A DNA stretch of 64,000 bases. It comes from Spirochaetales bacterium (lineage in GTDB: Bacteria > Spirochaetota > Spirochaetia > SZUA-6 > RPPD01). This document shows, one piece after another, positions 35,276 through 44,585 of the stretch. Under the pieces are notes generated by a model that did no database searches, was not told the DNA's origin, and was given only the letters and a program-made list of their open reading frames with translations. Every line of letters begins with the position of its first letter. Position 1 is the first letter of the stretch. Where the stretch lies: NCBI GenBank assembly GCA_016929065.1, contig JAFGJO010000040.1:26309-90308 (forward strand). The letters are read 5' to 3'. The position numbers and the translations under genes are program-made.

Positions 35276-35782
35276 ATCTGCCAGAATTTCTTATGGCAAA
35301 AGGAAAAAGCAATTGAATCTTTCGAAAGGAAAATTGATGAAAAACTCAGAGAGTTTATTCAGGAAGTTGATAAAATAGCAGAACAGGAAAATCTAAAATA
35401 CGGCAAGGATGATCTTGAAGAAATGGGAAAAGGCCCCATTTCCAGTGAACTGGTACAGAGGCTTGCAGTTGAATTATCCAGTGCAGTGAAACATCTTGGA
35501 AAAACAGAGAAAAACAGGCCTGATTCGAAGAGTAAAAAAAAACTTCAAATAATGACAAAGCAGGTAACGGAGAATTATTTACCATGGAAAAAGAAGTATG
35601 AATCCATAAAATACAGGTTTAAAGGCCGCAACATTTTTTCAAAGACAGATGAAGATGCGACCTTCATGAGAATGAAAGATGATCACATGAGGAATGGCCA
35701 GCTAAAACCCGGCTATAATATTAAAACGATGTTTATAAAAATGTCTGATATTTTTTTTGGCATTAAAAAGGCTGTTCTGTAA
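35276..35782 (+). pseudogene. IS1182-family transposase fragment
   Basis: The open frame from about 35276 has no start and reads LWQKEKAIESFERKIDEKLREF..., passing into the track ORF at 35423. It contains the family phrase DEDATFMRMKDDHMRNGQLKPGYNIK, after which the catalytic DDE C-terminal half is gone and a few unrelated residues precede the stop. The N-terminal domain is missing too. It cannot be active. Confidence 0.85.
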
Positions 35783-35806
35783 TTACTTACAAGACAGCCC
35801 CTCTTT

Positions 35807-36247
35807 TTATATATACACCATCGTAATCTTCAGTATTAATTCCGGCCCGGATAATTCCACCTTCGCATCCTTGAACTGCGGCGGGCCGAAGCTTCCCTTG
35901 GCATCATTCGAGGCTCCCAATCCTTCGGTGGGGATACCGAACAGGCCGGTATCCAGCTTGTAATTTGCATTCTCATCATGAAAAACGCTCACTGCATAGG
36001 TCCCGTACGGTAAATCAGAAAAAACAAAAACCGCTTTCCCGTCCCTGATATCTGCCTCTGCGGCTTTCAGTGCCTTTTTCTCTTCCATTGGGTATCCGTC
36101 TGCCTTGTTATACAGGGTACACAGTACCTTCCCCTTTGCGGTTCGAAGCCCGCTTATTGTAACCTGTATTTCCCCGGTTTTTTCCTGGCTGAAAACAGCG
36201 GACAGACAGAACAGTCCAACCGTTAAAATAATCATTATTTTTTTCAT
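35807..36247 (-). CDS. DUF2141-family secreted protein
   Basis: 146 residues with a signal peptide (MKKIMIILTVGLFCLSAVFSQ). The body matches the DUF2141 type: GEIQVTISGLRTAKGKVLCTLYNKADGYP, FVFSDLPYGTYAVSVFHDENANYKLDTGLFGIPTEGLGASNDAKG. A beta-sandwich periplasmic protein of unknown role. Its stop codon is four bases from the IS remnant's right end, so the insertion sits right behind the gene. Confidence 0.85.
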   Translation of the reverse strand: MKKIMIILTVGLFCLSAVFSQEKTGEIQVTISGLRTAKGKVLCTLYNKADGYPMEEKKALKAAEADIRDGKAVFVFSDLPYGTYAVSVFHDENANYKLDTGLFGIPTEGLGASNDAKGSFGPPQFKDAKVELSGPELILKITMVYI

Positions 36248-36325
36248 TGATACAACTCCTTTTCAATATATTATGTTTAAAATATAGTCATTTTTATGAA
36301 AAATCAAAATTTATTCAGGCTTTCA

Positions 36326-36354
36326 TTGACTTTCTGCTGCTGCTTTAAGATACT
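36326..36354 (+). promoter_or_regulatory. promoter of the M20 peptidase gene
   Basis: TTGACT at 36326-36331, 17-base spacer, GATACT at 36349-36354, 37 bases before the ATG, with SD CAGGAG in between. Confidence 0.6.
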
Positions 36355-36390
36355 TTAGATAAACCGATATTTTCTTGTTCAGGAGTATTC

Positions 36391-37623
36391 ATGGCAGCAG
36401 CAAAAGAAATCATTTTCAATATAATCGATTCCCTGCAGGAGGAAATGATCGAACTGCAGCGAAAACTCACTTCGATCCCGGCTATTGCGCCGGAATCCGG
36501 AGGGAGCGGAGAAACAGATAAAGCCCGCATGCTCGAAGAACATCTGAAATCGCTCTCCCTGGGCACTATTGATCATTTTGATGCATGCGATGCACGCGTG
36601 CCTTCGGGAGTACGGCCCAATATCATCCTCTCTGCTGCAGGAAAACAAGCCGGGAAAAAACTCTGGATTATGACCCATACCGATATTGTCCCGCCCGGGG
36701 AAGCCATGCAGTGGCAGAGTGATCCCTACAAGCTTGTTATAAAAGACGGGAAAATTATCGGCCGGGGTGTGGAGGACAATCAGCAGAGCCTTGTCGCATC
36801 CATATACGCGCTCGCCGCCCTACAAAAGGCGGGAGTCCAGCCTGCCCGGGACATCAAACTGCTCTTTGTGGCTGATGAAGAAACGGGTTCGGAGTATGGA
36901 GTAAAATACCTGGTGAAAAATCACCGTGATTTGTTTTCAACCGGCGACCTCGCCCTGGTACCCGATGCAGGCCGGCCGGACAGCTCCATGATCGAAGTCG
37001 CAGAAAAAAGTATTCTGTGGCTCCGCGTCCATACCACCGGGCTGCAAATTCACGCCTCGCTCGCACCCGAAGGAAGAAATGCATTCGTCGCAGCGTCAGA
37101 AATGGCTGTGGCATTATACAATTTGAAAGACAAGTTCGACCTGAAAAACAACATATTCGAACCGCCCGTATCGACAATATCACCGACAAAAAAAGAAGCA
37201 AATATTCCAAATATCAATACCATCCCCGGCGATGATGTGTTTTATGTAGACTGCCGGATCCTCCCCGAGATCGGCATTGATCCGGTGTTTAATGCAATAA
37301 AGGATATTGCAGCAGCGATAGAGAAAAAATACGGGGTAAAGGTTGATTTTGAGATTGTTCAAAAAGAAGCCTCCCCTCCCACCCCGGCAGACTCTGCAAT
37401 TGTGGGCATGATACAGTCAGCGGTAAAGACCGTCTACGGCACAACCGCTGTGCCAATGGGAATCGGCGGAGGGACGGTGGCCGCGCACCTGCGCCGCGAA
37501 GGGATCCACACCGCGGTCTGGTCCACCATCGAGTCATTCGCGCATATGCCCAACGAGACCTGCCTGGTCAAAAACATGGTGGGGGATGCAAAAGTAATGG
37601 CTTTGCTGATGATAGGGGAATAA
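36391..37623 (+). CDS. M20-family metallopeptidase (dipeptidase/deacylase type)
   Basis: 410 residues. Zinc ligands are seen in IMTHTDIVPPGE (His and Asp), GRGVEDNQQSLVAS (bridging Asp), FVADEETGSEYGVKYL (catalytic Glu-Glu), LVPDAGRPD (Asp) and the C-terminal ESFAHMPNE (His). The dimerisation domain covers about 205-310. It cleaves small peptides or N-acyl amino acids; the phrase order is that of the PepV/ArgE-related M20A group. Cytosolic. Confidence 0.9.
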   Translation: MAAAKEIIFNIIDSLQEEMIELQRKLTSIPAIAPESGGSGETDKARMLEEHLKSLSLGTIDHFDACDARVPSGVRPNIILSAAGKQAGKKLWIMTHTDIVPPGEAMQWQSDPYKLVIKDGKIIGRGVEDNQQSLVASIYALAALQKAGVQPARDIKLLFVADEETGSEYGVKYLVKNHRDLFSTGDLALVPDAGRPDSSMIEVAEKSILWLRVHTTGLQIHASLAPEGRNAFVAASEMAVALYNLKDKFDLKNNIFEPPVSTISPTKKEANIPNINTIPGDDVFYVDCRILPEIGIDPVFNAIKDIAAAIEKKYGVKVDFEIVQKEASPPTPADSAIVGMIQSAVKTVYGTTAVPMGIGGGTVAAHLRREGIHTAVWSTIESFAHMPNETCLVKNMVGDAKVMALLMIGE

Positions 37624-37656
37624 AAAAAAACTCCGGTGAGTGTAACTCACCAGAGA
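37622..37656 (-). terminator. rho-independent terminator for the beta-propeller lipoprotein gene
   Basis: On the minus strand CTCTGGTGAGT/ACTCACCGGAG closes a three-base loop and is followed by nine T; one mismatch. It lies between convergent genes and could slow plus-strand transcripts too. Confidence 0.9.
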
Positions 37657-37674
37657 ATAATTCCTTTTATTTGA

Positions 37675-40026
37675 TTACCGTCCACTGGTAGATTCTGTCC
37701 AGGTTGCGATACCAGGTTGTTTTTCTCCATTGAAGGTTATAAACCGTCCGCTTATGATCACTACCGTGTTGCAGATTTTGAGATCAAGCACATCCTCGTT
37801 ATCATCCTCTCCAATCGGCGGGCTCCAGTCAAGGACAGTTTTCGTTTCAAGGTTGACTGCCGCCAGCTTGTTGCGCAGTACGCCATTATAGTCAAAATCC
37901 CGCATGGCAAAAAACATAGTATTGCCGGAGAGCTCCATATCCATAAAGTAAGCTCCTGTTATTATTAAATCTTCCTGTACACCGGAATCCAGGTGGACGG
38001 GGATAAAACCTGCCATGTTTGTGATCCCATCACCGTCTTCCATTCCTGAAAAAAATGTTCCGCATGTATATAAAATATTGTTCTTGAATATCATTTTTGC
38101 GATTACGCCCAATTCGCAATAATCAACAAGCGGATTCCACGAATCAATAACACCAGTTGCAGCATTTACACGCAGCAGGGACATGTATGGAATATCATTA
38201 ACCCAGCTAAAAAAGCCGCCTATATAAATGAAGCCATCATTCTCTTCAATTGAAGCAACACATGGTGTATAGGAACCCTGATTAAATCGAAACTGCAATT
38301 CTGTTACATGACCTACCTGGATATCAAACAGAGCAAAACAATGCCGTGCCAGGCCGTCTATTTGGGTGAAGGGGCCACCAACATACAGATTGTTTCCCTT
38401 CAGGGTCAATACCATGGGTATGTCATCCGGTGACGGATTCCAGGGATAGGCTTCTCCGGTTACCGGGTCAAGCGCTGCCAGAAAATGGCGTTCCTGGCCG
38501 CCGATATTCTGGAATAAACCCGATACAAACAATGCATTCTTTGAAGGAAGAATTCTGTACACCATTGCATCCGCGCCCGGATTCCAGGCTGTCGGCATGC
38601 CGGTGATCATATTTATCGCTGCGATATTGTTGCGGGGGATACTTTTTGATGTTGTGTTTGCTCCGCCGACAAAAAGCAGAGAACCGGATATCCCCAGGGC
38701 ATTTACTTCATTATTACATTCCATGCTCCAGGCTGTCTGCAGTCCGGTTGTTTTGTCCAGTTTCAGCAGGTGATCGTGCTGAATGGGTATACCGGCGGAG
38801 GGGAATCCTTCTGTTGAATTCATACTGAAGTTTCCTGCAACAAATACAGCACTTTCCGCATTTATGAGAATCTTATTGACACAGCCGTCATTGGGAAACT
38901 GCAAATCCGGGTTCCAGGGATAGACCGTTGTTCCGTCGATTCCCACCGCGGCGATGTTGTTTCTGGAAGCTGTTCCAACCTGGGAAAACTTTCCGCCGAT
39001 ATAAAGCATATCATTATCCCACACTGCTGTATTTACAGATGTTCCCGAAATTCCAGAAAATGGCCGCATTCCTACCGGTTTCTCTGCGTCAAGAAATACA
39101 AGCTTGTTTGCCGGTTCGGAATTCCACGCAGTAAAACTGCCGCCGACAATGAGCGTCTGCGGGTAATACGGCGTATTTGCCACAATCATGCACTCCACCG
39201 GAGCGTTCGGCCCGATCAGCATTGATGAGGCCAAAGCTCCGGAACCGTCTGCATAAACCAATGCGAAATAGGGATGGGAACCACCCCCCACGGTCTCAAA
39301 TGATCCGCCCAAATACACAATGGGAAAATCATCATTATTCTGCGCCATTGCCATTGCCCTGACAGAACCGTCCGCTGAAGGATTCCACGGCAAAACAACT
39401 CCCGATACTGCATCTGAAGCAGCAGCGTGCAAGCGGTCATAAATTTTCACCTGCGTGAAGTCTCCGCCATAATAAACAGTGGAACCATTCACCGCGATTG
39501 CCCTGACCGCGCCGTTGGTATCGGCTGTCCATTCATGAACACTCCCGTCAGCATTGATTCTGGCGATATTATACCTGTTGTATCCGCCCACTTTGCTGAA
39601 TTCGCCGCCAATATAAAATCCGCCGTTGTTGTCCGAAACCATGGCATATACAGGCCCGTTCACCTTGTTCACTACAGCAGGGTCGAGTGCAGCATTGCCG
39701 GTTGCGGCATTCACCGGGAAACAATGTCCCCGCTGGGGATACAATTTGGTAAACTCACCGCCAATGTAGAGTGTTGAGTCCCTGGTCTCGGCTATGTAAA
39801 CTATGCCATCTGTCGCGACATTCACCTGCGGCAGAAAAGCAATGTCAATTTCGCCGCTGGGCCCTGGAACAGAAGCCGGAGGTTCCGGTACTTCGGAATT
39901 ATCACCGGGAAGCAATACAACCGGCGTCACCGGCCCATCCGGCGGCTGCACACCGGGATCACAGGAAAAGACAGCTGTTACACAAAGTAATACAGCGAAA
40001 AATGAACCGGTCAATTTATTGATCAT
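37675..40026 (-). CDS. large beta-propeller-type lipoprotein
   Basis: 783 residues. Lipobox VFSC (C22), then a proline-rich linker (about 26-60). The rest consists of roughly a dozen repeats of the form 'hYIGGxFxxVGG.xRxxhAxhxxxTGxxxxWxP', e.g. LYIGGEFTKLYPQRGHCFPVNAATG, FYIGGEFSKVGGYNRYNIARIN, LYVGGPFTQIDGLARHCFALF. These blades are like delta-60/PQQ-type propellers and probably form two propellers on the cell surface. SD AAGGAG lies six bases before the ATG. The ligand is unknown. Confidence 0.82.
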   Translation of the reverse strand: MINKLTGSFFAVLLCVTAVFSCDPGVQPPDGPVTPVVLLPGDNSEVPEPPASVPGPSGEIDIAFLPQVNVATDGIVYIAETRDSTLYIGGEFTKLYPQRGHCFPVNAATGNAALDPAVVNKVNGPVYAMVSDNNGGFYIGGEFSKVGGYNRYNIARINADGSVHEWTADTNGAVRAIAVNGSTVYYGGDFTQVKIYDRLHAAASDAVSGVVLPWNPSADGSVRAMAMAQNNDDFPIVYLGGSFETVGGGSHPYFALVYADGSGALASSMLIGPNAPVECMIVANTPYYPQTLIVGGSFTAWNSEPANKLVFLDAEKPVGMRPFSGISGTSVNTAVWDNDMLYIGGKFSQVGTASRNNIAAVGIDGTTVYPWNPDLQFPNDGCVNKILINAESAVFVAGNFSMNSTEGFPSAGIPIQHDHLLKLDKTTGLQTAWSMECNNEVNALGISGSLLFVGGANTTSKSIPRNNIAAINMITGMPTAWNPGADAMVYRILPSKNALFVSGLFQNIGGQERHFLAALDPVTGEAYPWNPSPDDIPMVLTLKGNNLYVGGPFTQIDGLARHCFALFDIQVGHVTELQFRFNQGSYTPCVASIEENDGFIYIGGFFSWVNDIPYMSLLRVNAATGVIDSWNPLVDYCELGVIAKMIFKNNILYTCGTFFSGMEDGDGITNMAGFIPVHLDSGVQEDLIITGAYFMDMELSGNTMFFAMRDFDYNGVLRNKLAAVNLETKTVLDWSPPIGEDDNEDVLDLKICNTVVIISGRFITFNGEKQPGIATWTESTSGR

Positions 40027-40354
40027 TTTTTACTCCTTTTATTGACATATACTCGATTTGTTTGGTATTTATGAATATAGAAACATAAATTACATCATAC
40101 TCGTATACTATATACCACCATTTGGTCTATTTATCTATTTTACGGTAAAGTTTTTGTACTTTTACTCTTCTCACCCATAATTTTTCACATACAATTTATA
40201 ATGCTTCAGACTTGCCTATATTGAAAAAATTTTATCATTTTTCTGTAAGGAGGGGAAGACTGATATTCTTCAATGAACAGGGGTTCAAATTACCCTCCCA
40301 TGCCTGTAGGGCAAATTGCTTGACAGACAAAACCCTCCCGCATACAGTATACTT
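40027..40354. other. AT-rich intergenic region between divergent lipoprotein genes
   Basis: 328 bases; holds the promoters of both genes. No protein-like frame. Only the promoter described next is clear. Confidence 0.5.
40320..40348 (+). promoter_or_regulatory. promoter directly abutting the beta-helix gene
   Basis: TTGACA at 40320-40325, 17-base spacer, TACAGT at 40343-40348 (an alternative TATACT overlaps at 40348). Transcription would start at or within a few bases of the ATG at 40355, and there is no SD, so a leaderless message is possible. Confidence 0.5.
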
Positions 40355-41602
40355 ATGCCAAAAAACACTGTCGGAGTATCGATTTTCCTGTTTCTTTTCA
40401 GTATGCTTTGCATCCAATGTCTCCCGTTCATCCACAACAAACCGGTAAAAGCACGCTCATGCAGTCAGGATGATGTCAGGATTGCCATTGACAGAGTCCA
40501 GGACAACGGGACTGTCCTGCTCCCCGCCGGCCATGCAACATGGACAAGCACAGTGGAGGTTCCCGACAACAAAAGAATCACCATCTGCGGCGCAGGGCCC
40601 GACAAGACCGTCATCACCTCTGATATTGCCGGCAATACTCTGGATTTAAACGCCTCCGGTTCACGGCTCACCCAGACCGGCTTTATTCTGAAAAACGATA
40701 CAGGCCTGGGCATCGCAGTTCGGGGTGAAGGGTGGCGGATAGATCACTGCGAGTTTACAGATAATGAACCATACACAATAGAAGCAGTATGGGCGTACAA
40801 TCATGTCGGTGAAGGACATACGAAAGGAGTGGTCGACCATTGCCGCTTCAACAGCTGCCGGGTTCTGGTCTATGGCTGTTTGAATCTGATGGCGAACGGG
40901 ATCTGGGCTGAGCCGCTGGGACTGGGTACAAATAATGCAGTGTTCGTCGAAGATTGTAATTTTAATTTTACAAAGTTCGGAAATGTCATTGACTCCAATT
41001 ACGGCGGCCGCTACGTGTTCCGCTACAATACGGTGATTGATGCCTATATAGAAGCGCACTCAGTACAGGGAGCAAACCGTGCTGCACGGAGCTGGGAGAT
41101 TTACCATAATACGATCAGTCAACAGAGCAGAAGCATGTGGGTTCCGATATTTCTCCGCGGCGGCACCGGGGTTGTCTGGAACAACACCATTACCGGGACA
41201 TGGACGGAATGCAGTATTACCGTTGACAACAGGAGAAGCTTTGAAGAATTTCCCCCTCCAATCGGCCCTGCTGACGGCAGCTCGCCCTGGGACGGAAATG
41301 AAGATGCAAACGGATGGCCCGCACGAGACCAGATCGGCAGGTCAACCGATGAATTTCTCTGGGTTGACAGCAATGAAGATGGCGATTATACAACCGGCGA
41401 GAGCATTCCCTCTCAGGCCTCCGACCCCATGTACCAGTGGAATAACCTGCATGACGGCATTCCGATTGGCGTGTATGTGCATAACGGATGCGGCCACCAT
41501 ATCCAGGAGAATCGGGATTATTACAACAATACAACCAAACCCGGATACACGCCCTACACGTATCCTTATCCGCTGATTTTTGAATGGGATTATCTGAGGT
41601 AG
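40355..41602 (+). CDS. parallel beta-helix lipoprotein (pectate-lyase-like fold)
   Basis: 415 residues from the ATG at 40355; the track's earlier start overlaps the promoter. Signal peptide with lipobox LCIQC (Cys at about 22). Residues 40-330 show right-handed beta-helix character: DNGTVLLPAGHATWTSTVEVPDNKRITICGAGPDKTVI, WRIDHCEF, GVVDHCRFNSC, and FVEDCNFNF. Such folds bind or cut polysaccharides, but no lyase active site is evident. Its neighbour across the gap is another surface lipoprotein. Confidence 0.78.
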   Translation: MPKNTVGVSIFLFLFSMLCIQCLPFIHNKPVKARSCSQDDVRIAIDRVQDNGTVLLPAGHATWTSTVEVPDNKRITICGAGPDKTVITSDIAGNTLDLNASGSRLTQTGFILKNDTGLGIAVRGEGWRIDHCEFTDNEPYTIEAVWAYNHVGEGHTKGVVDHCRFNSCRVLVYGCLNLMANGIWAEPLGLGTNNAVFVEDCNFNFTKFGNVIDSNYGGRYVFRYNTVIDAYIEAHSVQGANRAARSWEIYHNTISQQSRSMWVPIFLRGGTGVVWNNTITGTWTECSITVDNRRSFEEFPPPIGPADGSSPWDGNEDANGWPARDQIGRSTDEFLWVDSNEDGDYTTGESIPSQASDPMYQWNNLHDGIPIGVYVHNGCGHHIQENRDYYNNTTKPGYTPYTYPYPLIFEWDYLR

Positions 41603-41623
41603 CTGCTGTCACAAGTTCAATGA

Positions 41624-41818
41624 TTATGACACAATCTCTTTTACCCTGCCCACATCGCCGCTTGAAAGCCGTACTTTAATCCCATGCGGATGAAAACCGC
41701 TTTTTGTCAGGATATCCTTCACTTTCCCAGGGGTGAGTTTTCCCGTGTGCTGGTCATTTTTCAAGACAATTGATACCTGCATACCGGGTTTAATATTGTC
41801 CCTGTTTCGTCCGTCCAT
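41624..41818 (-). CDS. YwbE-family protein
   Basis: 64 residues from MDGRNRDNIKPGMQVSIVLKNDQHTGKLTPGKVKDILTKSGFHPHGIKVRLSSGDVGRVKEI, the full length of the YwbE (DUF2196) family. The track start is 15 codons too early. A small basic KOW/SH3-like fold, perhaps RNA-binding. Function unknown. Confidence 0.9.
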   Translation of the reverse strand: MDGRNRDNIKPGMQVSIVLKNDQHTGKLTPGKVKDILTKSGFHPHGIKVRLSSGDVGRVKEIVS

Positions 41819-42081
41819 ATCAAACTTCCCTTGTTGTCCTAAAGAGCTTTGTGAAAGGCTCATTAATAAATTTCACACAAAAATCGCCTGGTTCACAAAG
41901 CATATAAATAATCAAAGATATTTTATTTCCGGCCGCCGGGAAACGATATTTGTATTCTAACCATGTTATGCCTTTTCAACAATATACATTATTGCCGATC
42001 CAATTGTAAAACGCATAAAGTGTCTGTATACGTATGTTTTACTTGACACAACTATACCTATACGTATATATTGGGATAATT

Positions 42082-43353
42082 ATGAGAAACAATCATCAGC
42101 AGTCAATAAAAAACCGCTGCAGCTATACAGATGCTGACAAACTCCTGAAAAAAGCTGTCACTATTCCTTTTTCAGAACTGCTTCTGGCGGAACTCGGCCT
42201 CGATATCAGATCGTTCCCCTTTCATTCCAGTTTCCGCTCAATGCTCCCGGAAGGCAATGAGTATCTCAATTTACATGGCAAACAACGGGCTGTGTTGTGG
42301 CAGTATCTGCAGCAGAATACACATTCGAACAAGCATGTATTCGGCTGGCTTGAAATCCCCGATGAGGAAATCGCCGAGAATAATGATTTTCGGTATCTGG
42401 TTTTTCTCCCCCATGGAATGAAAAAAGCAGAGAAAGCCGTATTCCTTTTTCACGGCTTGAATGAACGAAGGTGGGACAAGTATTTTGCATGGGCATACAC
42501 CCTTGCCTGTTCACTCGGCTGCGCGGTCATCCTGTTCCCGATTGCCTTCCATATGAACCGGGCGCCGGAGGCTTGGGCAAATCCCCGGCTCATGCAGGCG
42601 GTTGTGCGGGAACGAAAGGCAATGTTCCCGGACAACTCGTTCGCATCATTCGCGAATGCAGCCATCAGTATGCGCCTCCAGACAGTGCCTGCCAGGTTTA
42701 TCTATTCAGGACTGCAGACCATGGATGATATTGTCACGCTCATCGCGATGATCCGGGCGGGACTGCATCAACATATTTCACCTTCTGCCCAATTTGACAT
42801 GTTCGGTTACTCAATCGGCGCTTTTCTTGGAGAGATGCTCCTTCTTTCTCATTCCGGCGGACTCTTTGACACTTCAAAACTCGTGCTCTTTTGCGGAGGT
42901 GCAGCGATGGATTTGTCATATCCTGTTTCCAAAATCATACTGGACAGCGAAGCAGCGCAGGCGGTTGGTGCATTTGCCGGGCCTGACATACGGAATAAAA
43001 TCGCAGCCGACCAGCGGCTGTTTCAAACTCTTGCCTTGTACGAGAATGAAACTGATACATTCGGATTTCTGGTCAATTCACACCTGAACCCCATGATGAG
43101 ACGATACGCATTCCAGTCGGTTCGCAACCGTATACTTTCGATCAGTATGTCAAAAGACAGGGTGATTCCGCCTGCCTCGGTACGGCAAACCCTGAACGGA
43201 GATGCAGACAAAACCAGTCCTTTCGACCATGAACTTGACTTTCCGTATGCATACACACACGAGAATCCCTTTCCATTCAATGGTGAAAATACGATGGAAG
43301 TAGAAAATGGTTTTGATACTGTATTTCAGCTGGCAGCTGATTTCCTCGGCTGA
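42082..43353 (+). CDS. DUF6051-family alpha/beta-hydrolase-like protein
   Basis: 423 residues from MRNNHQQSIKNRC; the track adds 16 upstream codons. Hydrolase features: AVFLFHGLNERRWDKYFAWAYTLA (oxyanion/HG loop), AVILFPIAFHMNRAPEAW, and the nucleophile elbow DMFGYSIGAFLGEMLL with Ser in GYSIG. Family members are known only as DUF6051. No signal peptide. Upstream there is no clear SD, and the AT-rich stretch TATACGTATATA precedes it. Confidence 0.82.
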   Translation: MRNNHQQSIKNRCSYTDADKLLKKAVTIPFSELLLAELGLDIRSFPFHSSFRSMLPEGNEYLNLHGKQRAVLWQYLQQNTHSNKHVFGWLEIPDEEIAENNDFRYLVFLPHGMKKAEKAVFLFHGLNERRWDKYFAWAYTLACSLGCAVILFPIAFHMNRAPEAWANPRLMQAVVRERKAMFPDNSFASFANAAISMRLQTVPARFIYSGLQTMDDIVTLIAMIRAGLHQHISPSAQFDMFGYSIGAFLGEMLLLSHSGGLFDTSKLVLFCGGAAMDLSYPVSKIILDSEAAQAVGAFAGPDIRNKIAADQRLFQTLALYENETDTFGFLVNSHLNPMMRRYAFQSVRNRILSISMSKDRVIPPASVRQTLNGDADKTSPFDHELDFPYAYTHENPFPFNGENTMEVENGFDTVFQLAADFLG

Positions 43354-43503
43354 ACATCGGGCATAATGCAAAACCTTGCATGACAATTCCCCTTCTCTTC
43401 CCGATTGCTGTGCCGGCAATGAAGGGTTCCTACAATTTTGTAATAATAGAGTATAAATACACGATATTTTTTCCATCAATATACATTTTTGTAGCGTTTT
43501 CAT

Positions 43504-43532
43504 TTGACAATAATGTAATCCTCAAGTATAGC
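43504..43532 (+). promoter_or_regulatory. promoter before the ammonium-transporter fragment
   Basis: TTGACA at 43504-43509, 17-base spacer, TATAGC at 43527-43532, about 88 bases before the fragment's ATG. Confidence 0.6.
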
Positions 43533-43619
43533 GGTCTCTTCCGGGAGCCATTGTAAAACCTTTTTTATTTAATCTGAGAGCATGGAGAATTTATTATCAC
43601 CACGGGAAATAAATTCACC

Positions 43620-43805
43620 ATGGAACAGACAATTCAAAACATTGCACACAGTGCGGATGCCTTGTTCCTTATGATCAGCGCTGTCATGATTTTCGCCATG
43701 CATGCTGGATTCGCGTTTCTGGAATTGGGTTCGGTCCGCAGAAAAAACCAGGTCAATGCACTGCTGAAAAAAGAACTTGACCAGGAACATGCAATCCCTG
43801 AGTGA
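43620..43805 (+). pseudogene. truncated ammonium transporter (Amt) N-terminus
   Basis: 61 codons. ADALFLMISAVMIFAMHAGFAFLELGSVRRKNQVNALLK is the first TM helix and following loop of Amt/Rh channels, in which GFAxxExGxVRxKNxVN is conserved. After LLK the frame continues for a dozen unrelated residues (KELDQEHAIPE) and stops; the other ten helices are missing and I do not find them in other frames. Probably the remnant of a deletion, still behind a good promoter. Confidence 0.8.
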
Positions 43806-43842
43806 ATATTTGTCTGAAGATCAGGAGTTACCCCGGAGCTAA

Positions 43843-44514
43843 TTATTGAAGCTCCACACCATGAGATGCAGCGGCTTTCCTGATTGTGTTCTCATTTCCA
43901 GGCACCATACCCAGTAAAAAATATTTCCTGCTCTCTGTCTTTCTCCCCAGGTCTGCCAGCAGAACAGCACATCGAAACGCATATTGAGAAGGATTTTTTT
44001 CAGATTCCTTTTTTAAAAAACCGACTGCCGAATCGAGAGTAGTAATATCATCGAAATAAGGAAACACATGATCATTCAGATCTTTGATTAATGCCGGCCC
44101 AAGCTGATCTGCCGAGGCATATACTCTCTTCCCTGTCTGCTGAATGCTTCTTACGACATGGTCTTCTGTCGCAACTGAATACTCATGAGCGCTCTCTCCC
44201 CACAAAGATCCGATGCGGTCATAAAAAATATTTTTTCCTGTTTCAAAAAGAATGTTTTTATCAATTTTATTTACAGCAGAAAAGTCACCAAAGCTGATTC
44301 CACAATACAGGGAAAAACCTGCCAGCAGAAATGAATTCCAGCGGTTAAACTCAATCTCGAAATGCTTAATGATATTGTTTTCAAGCCTGTAAAAAAAACC
44401 TCCTGTTTTTTTAAAACCCTTCGCGATCAATAACGGGTATACATATTCCTTTAGCGCAGAGAGTGCGATCTCTTTAAGCGGTTTTGCGGAAAATTGTTTC
44501 ATGAAATACTGCAT
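43843..44514 (-). CDS. DUF4304-family protein
   Basis: 223 residues. LKEYVYPLLIAKGFKKTGGFFYRLENNIIKHFEIEFNRWNS matches the DUF4304 pattern of a cytosolic protein with no known function. The C-terminal 60 residues (YAFRCAVLLADLGRKTESRKYFLLGM) look like a tetratricopeptide-type helix pair. It may be an immunity-like or orphan accessory gene, but no toxin partner is seen. Confidence 0.7.
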   Translation of the reverse strand: MQYFMKQFSAKPLKEIALSALKEYVYPLLIAKGFKKTGGFFYRLENNIIKHFEIEFNRWNSFLLAGFSLYCGISFGDFSAVNKIDKNILFETGKNIFYDRIGSLWGESAHEYSVATEDHVVRSIQQTGKRVYASADQLGPALIKDLNDHVFPYFDDITTLDSAVGFLKKESEKNPSQYAFRCAVLLADLGRKTESRKYFLLGMVPGNENTIRKAAASHGVELQ

Positions 44515-44585
44515 CCTTCGCGTTAAGTATACGACTCATAATAACTATAGCCCCGAAACGGCCCGCATACAATATTGGACGGATT

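Larger units (their letters stand above)
35072..35803 (+). mobile_element. decayed IS1182-family insertion sequence
   Basis: Left end AGGGGGCTGTCCAATAAGTT (35072) and the inverted right end, which read from outside gives AGAGGGGCTGTCTTGTAAGT (ending near 35803), share GGGGCTGTC-n3-TAAGT, as terminal inverted repeats would. Inside lies a transposase remnant. About 730 bases remain of an element that should be 1.6-2 kb. Both ends also form hairpins with nearby bases (GGCTGTCCAA/TTGGATAGCC with a T-run) that can act as terminators. Confidence 0.72.

Noticed and set aside
35423-35782. Intact gene for a 119-aa protein
   Set aside because: It is the inner part of a transposase, open upstream without a start, and lacks the catalytic end.
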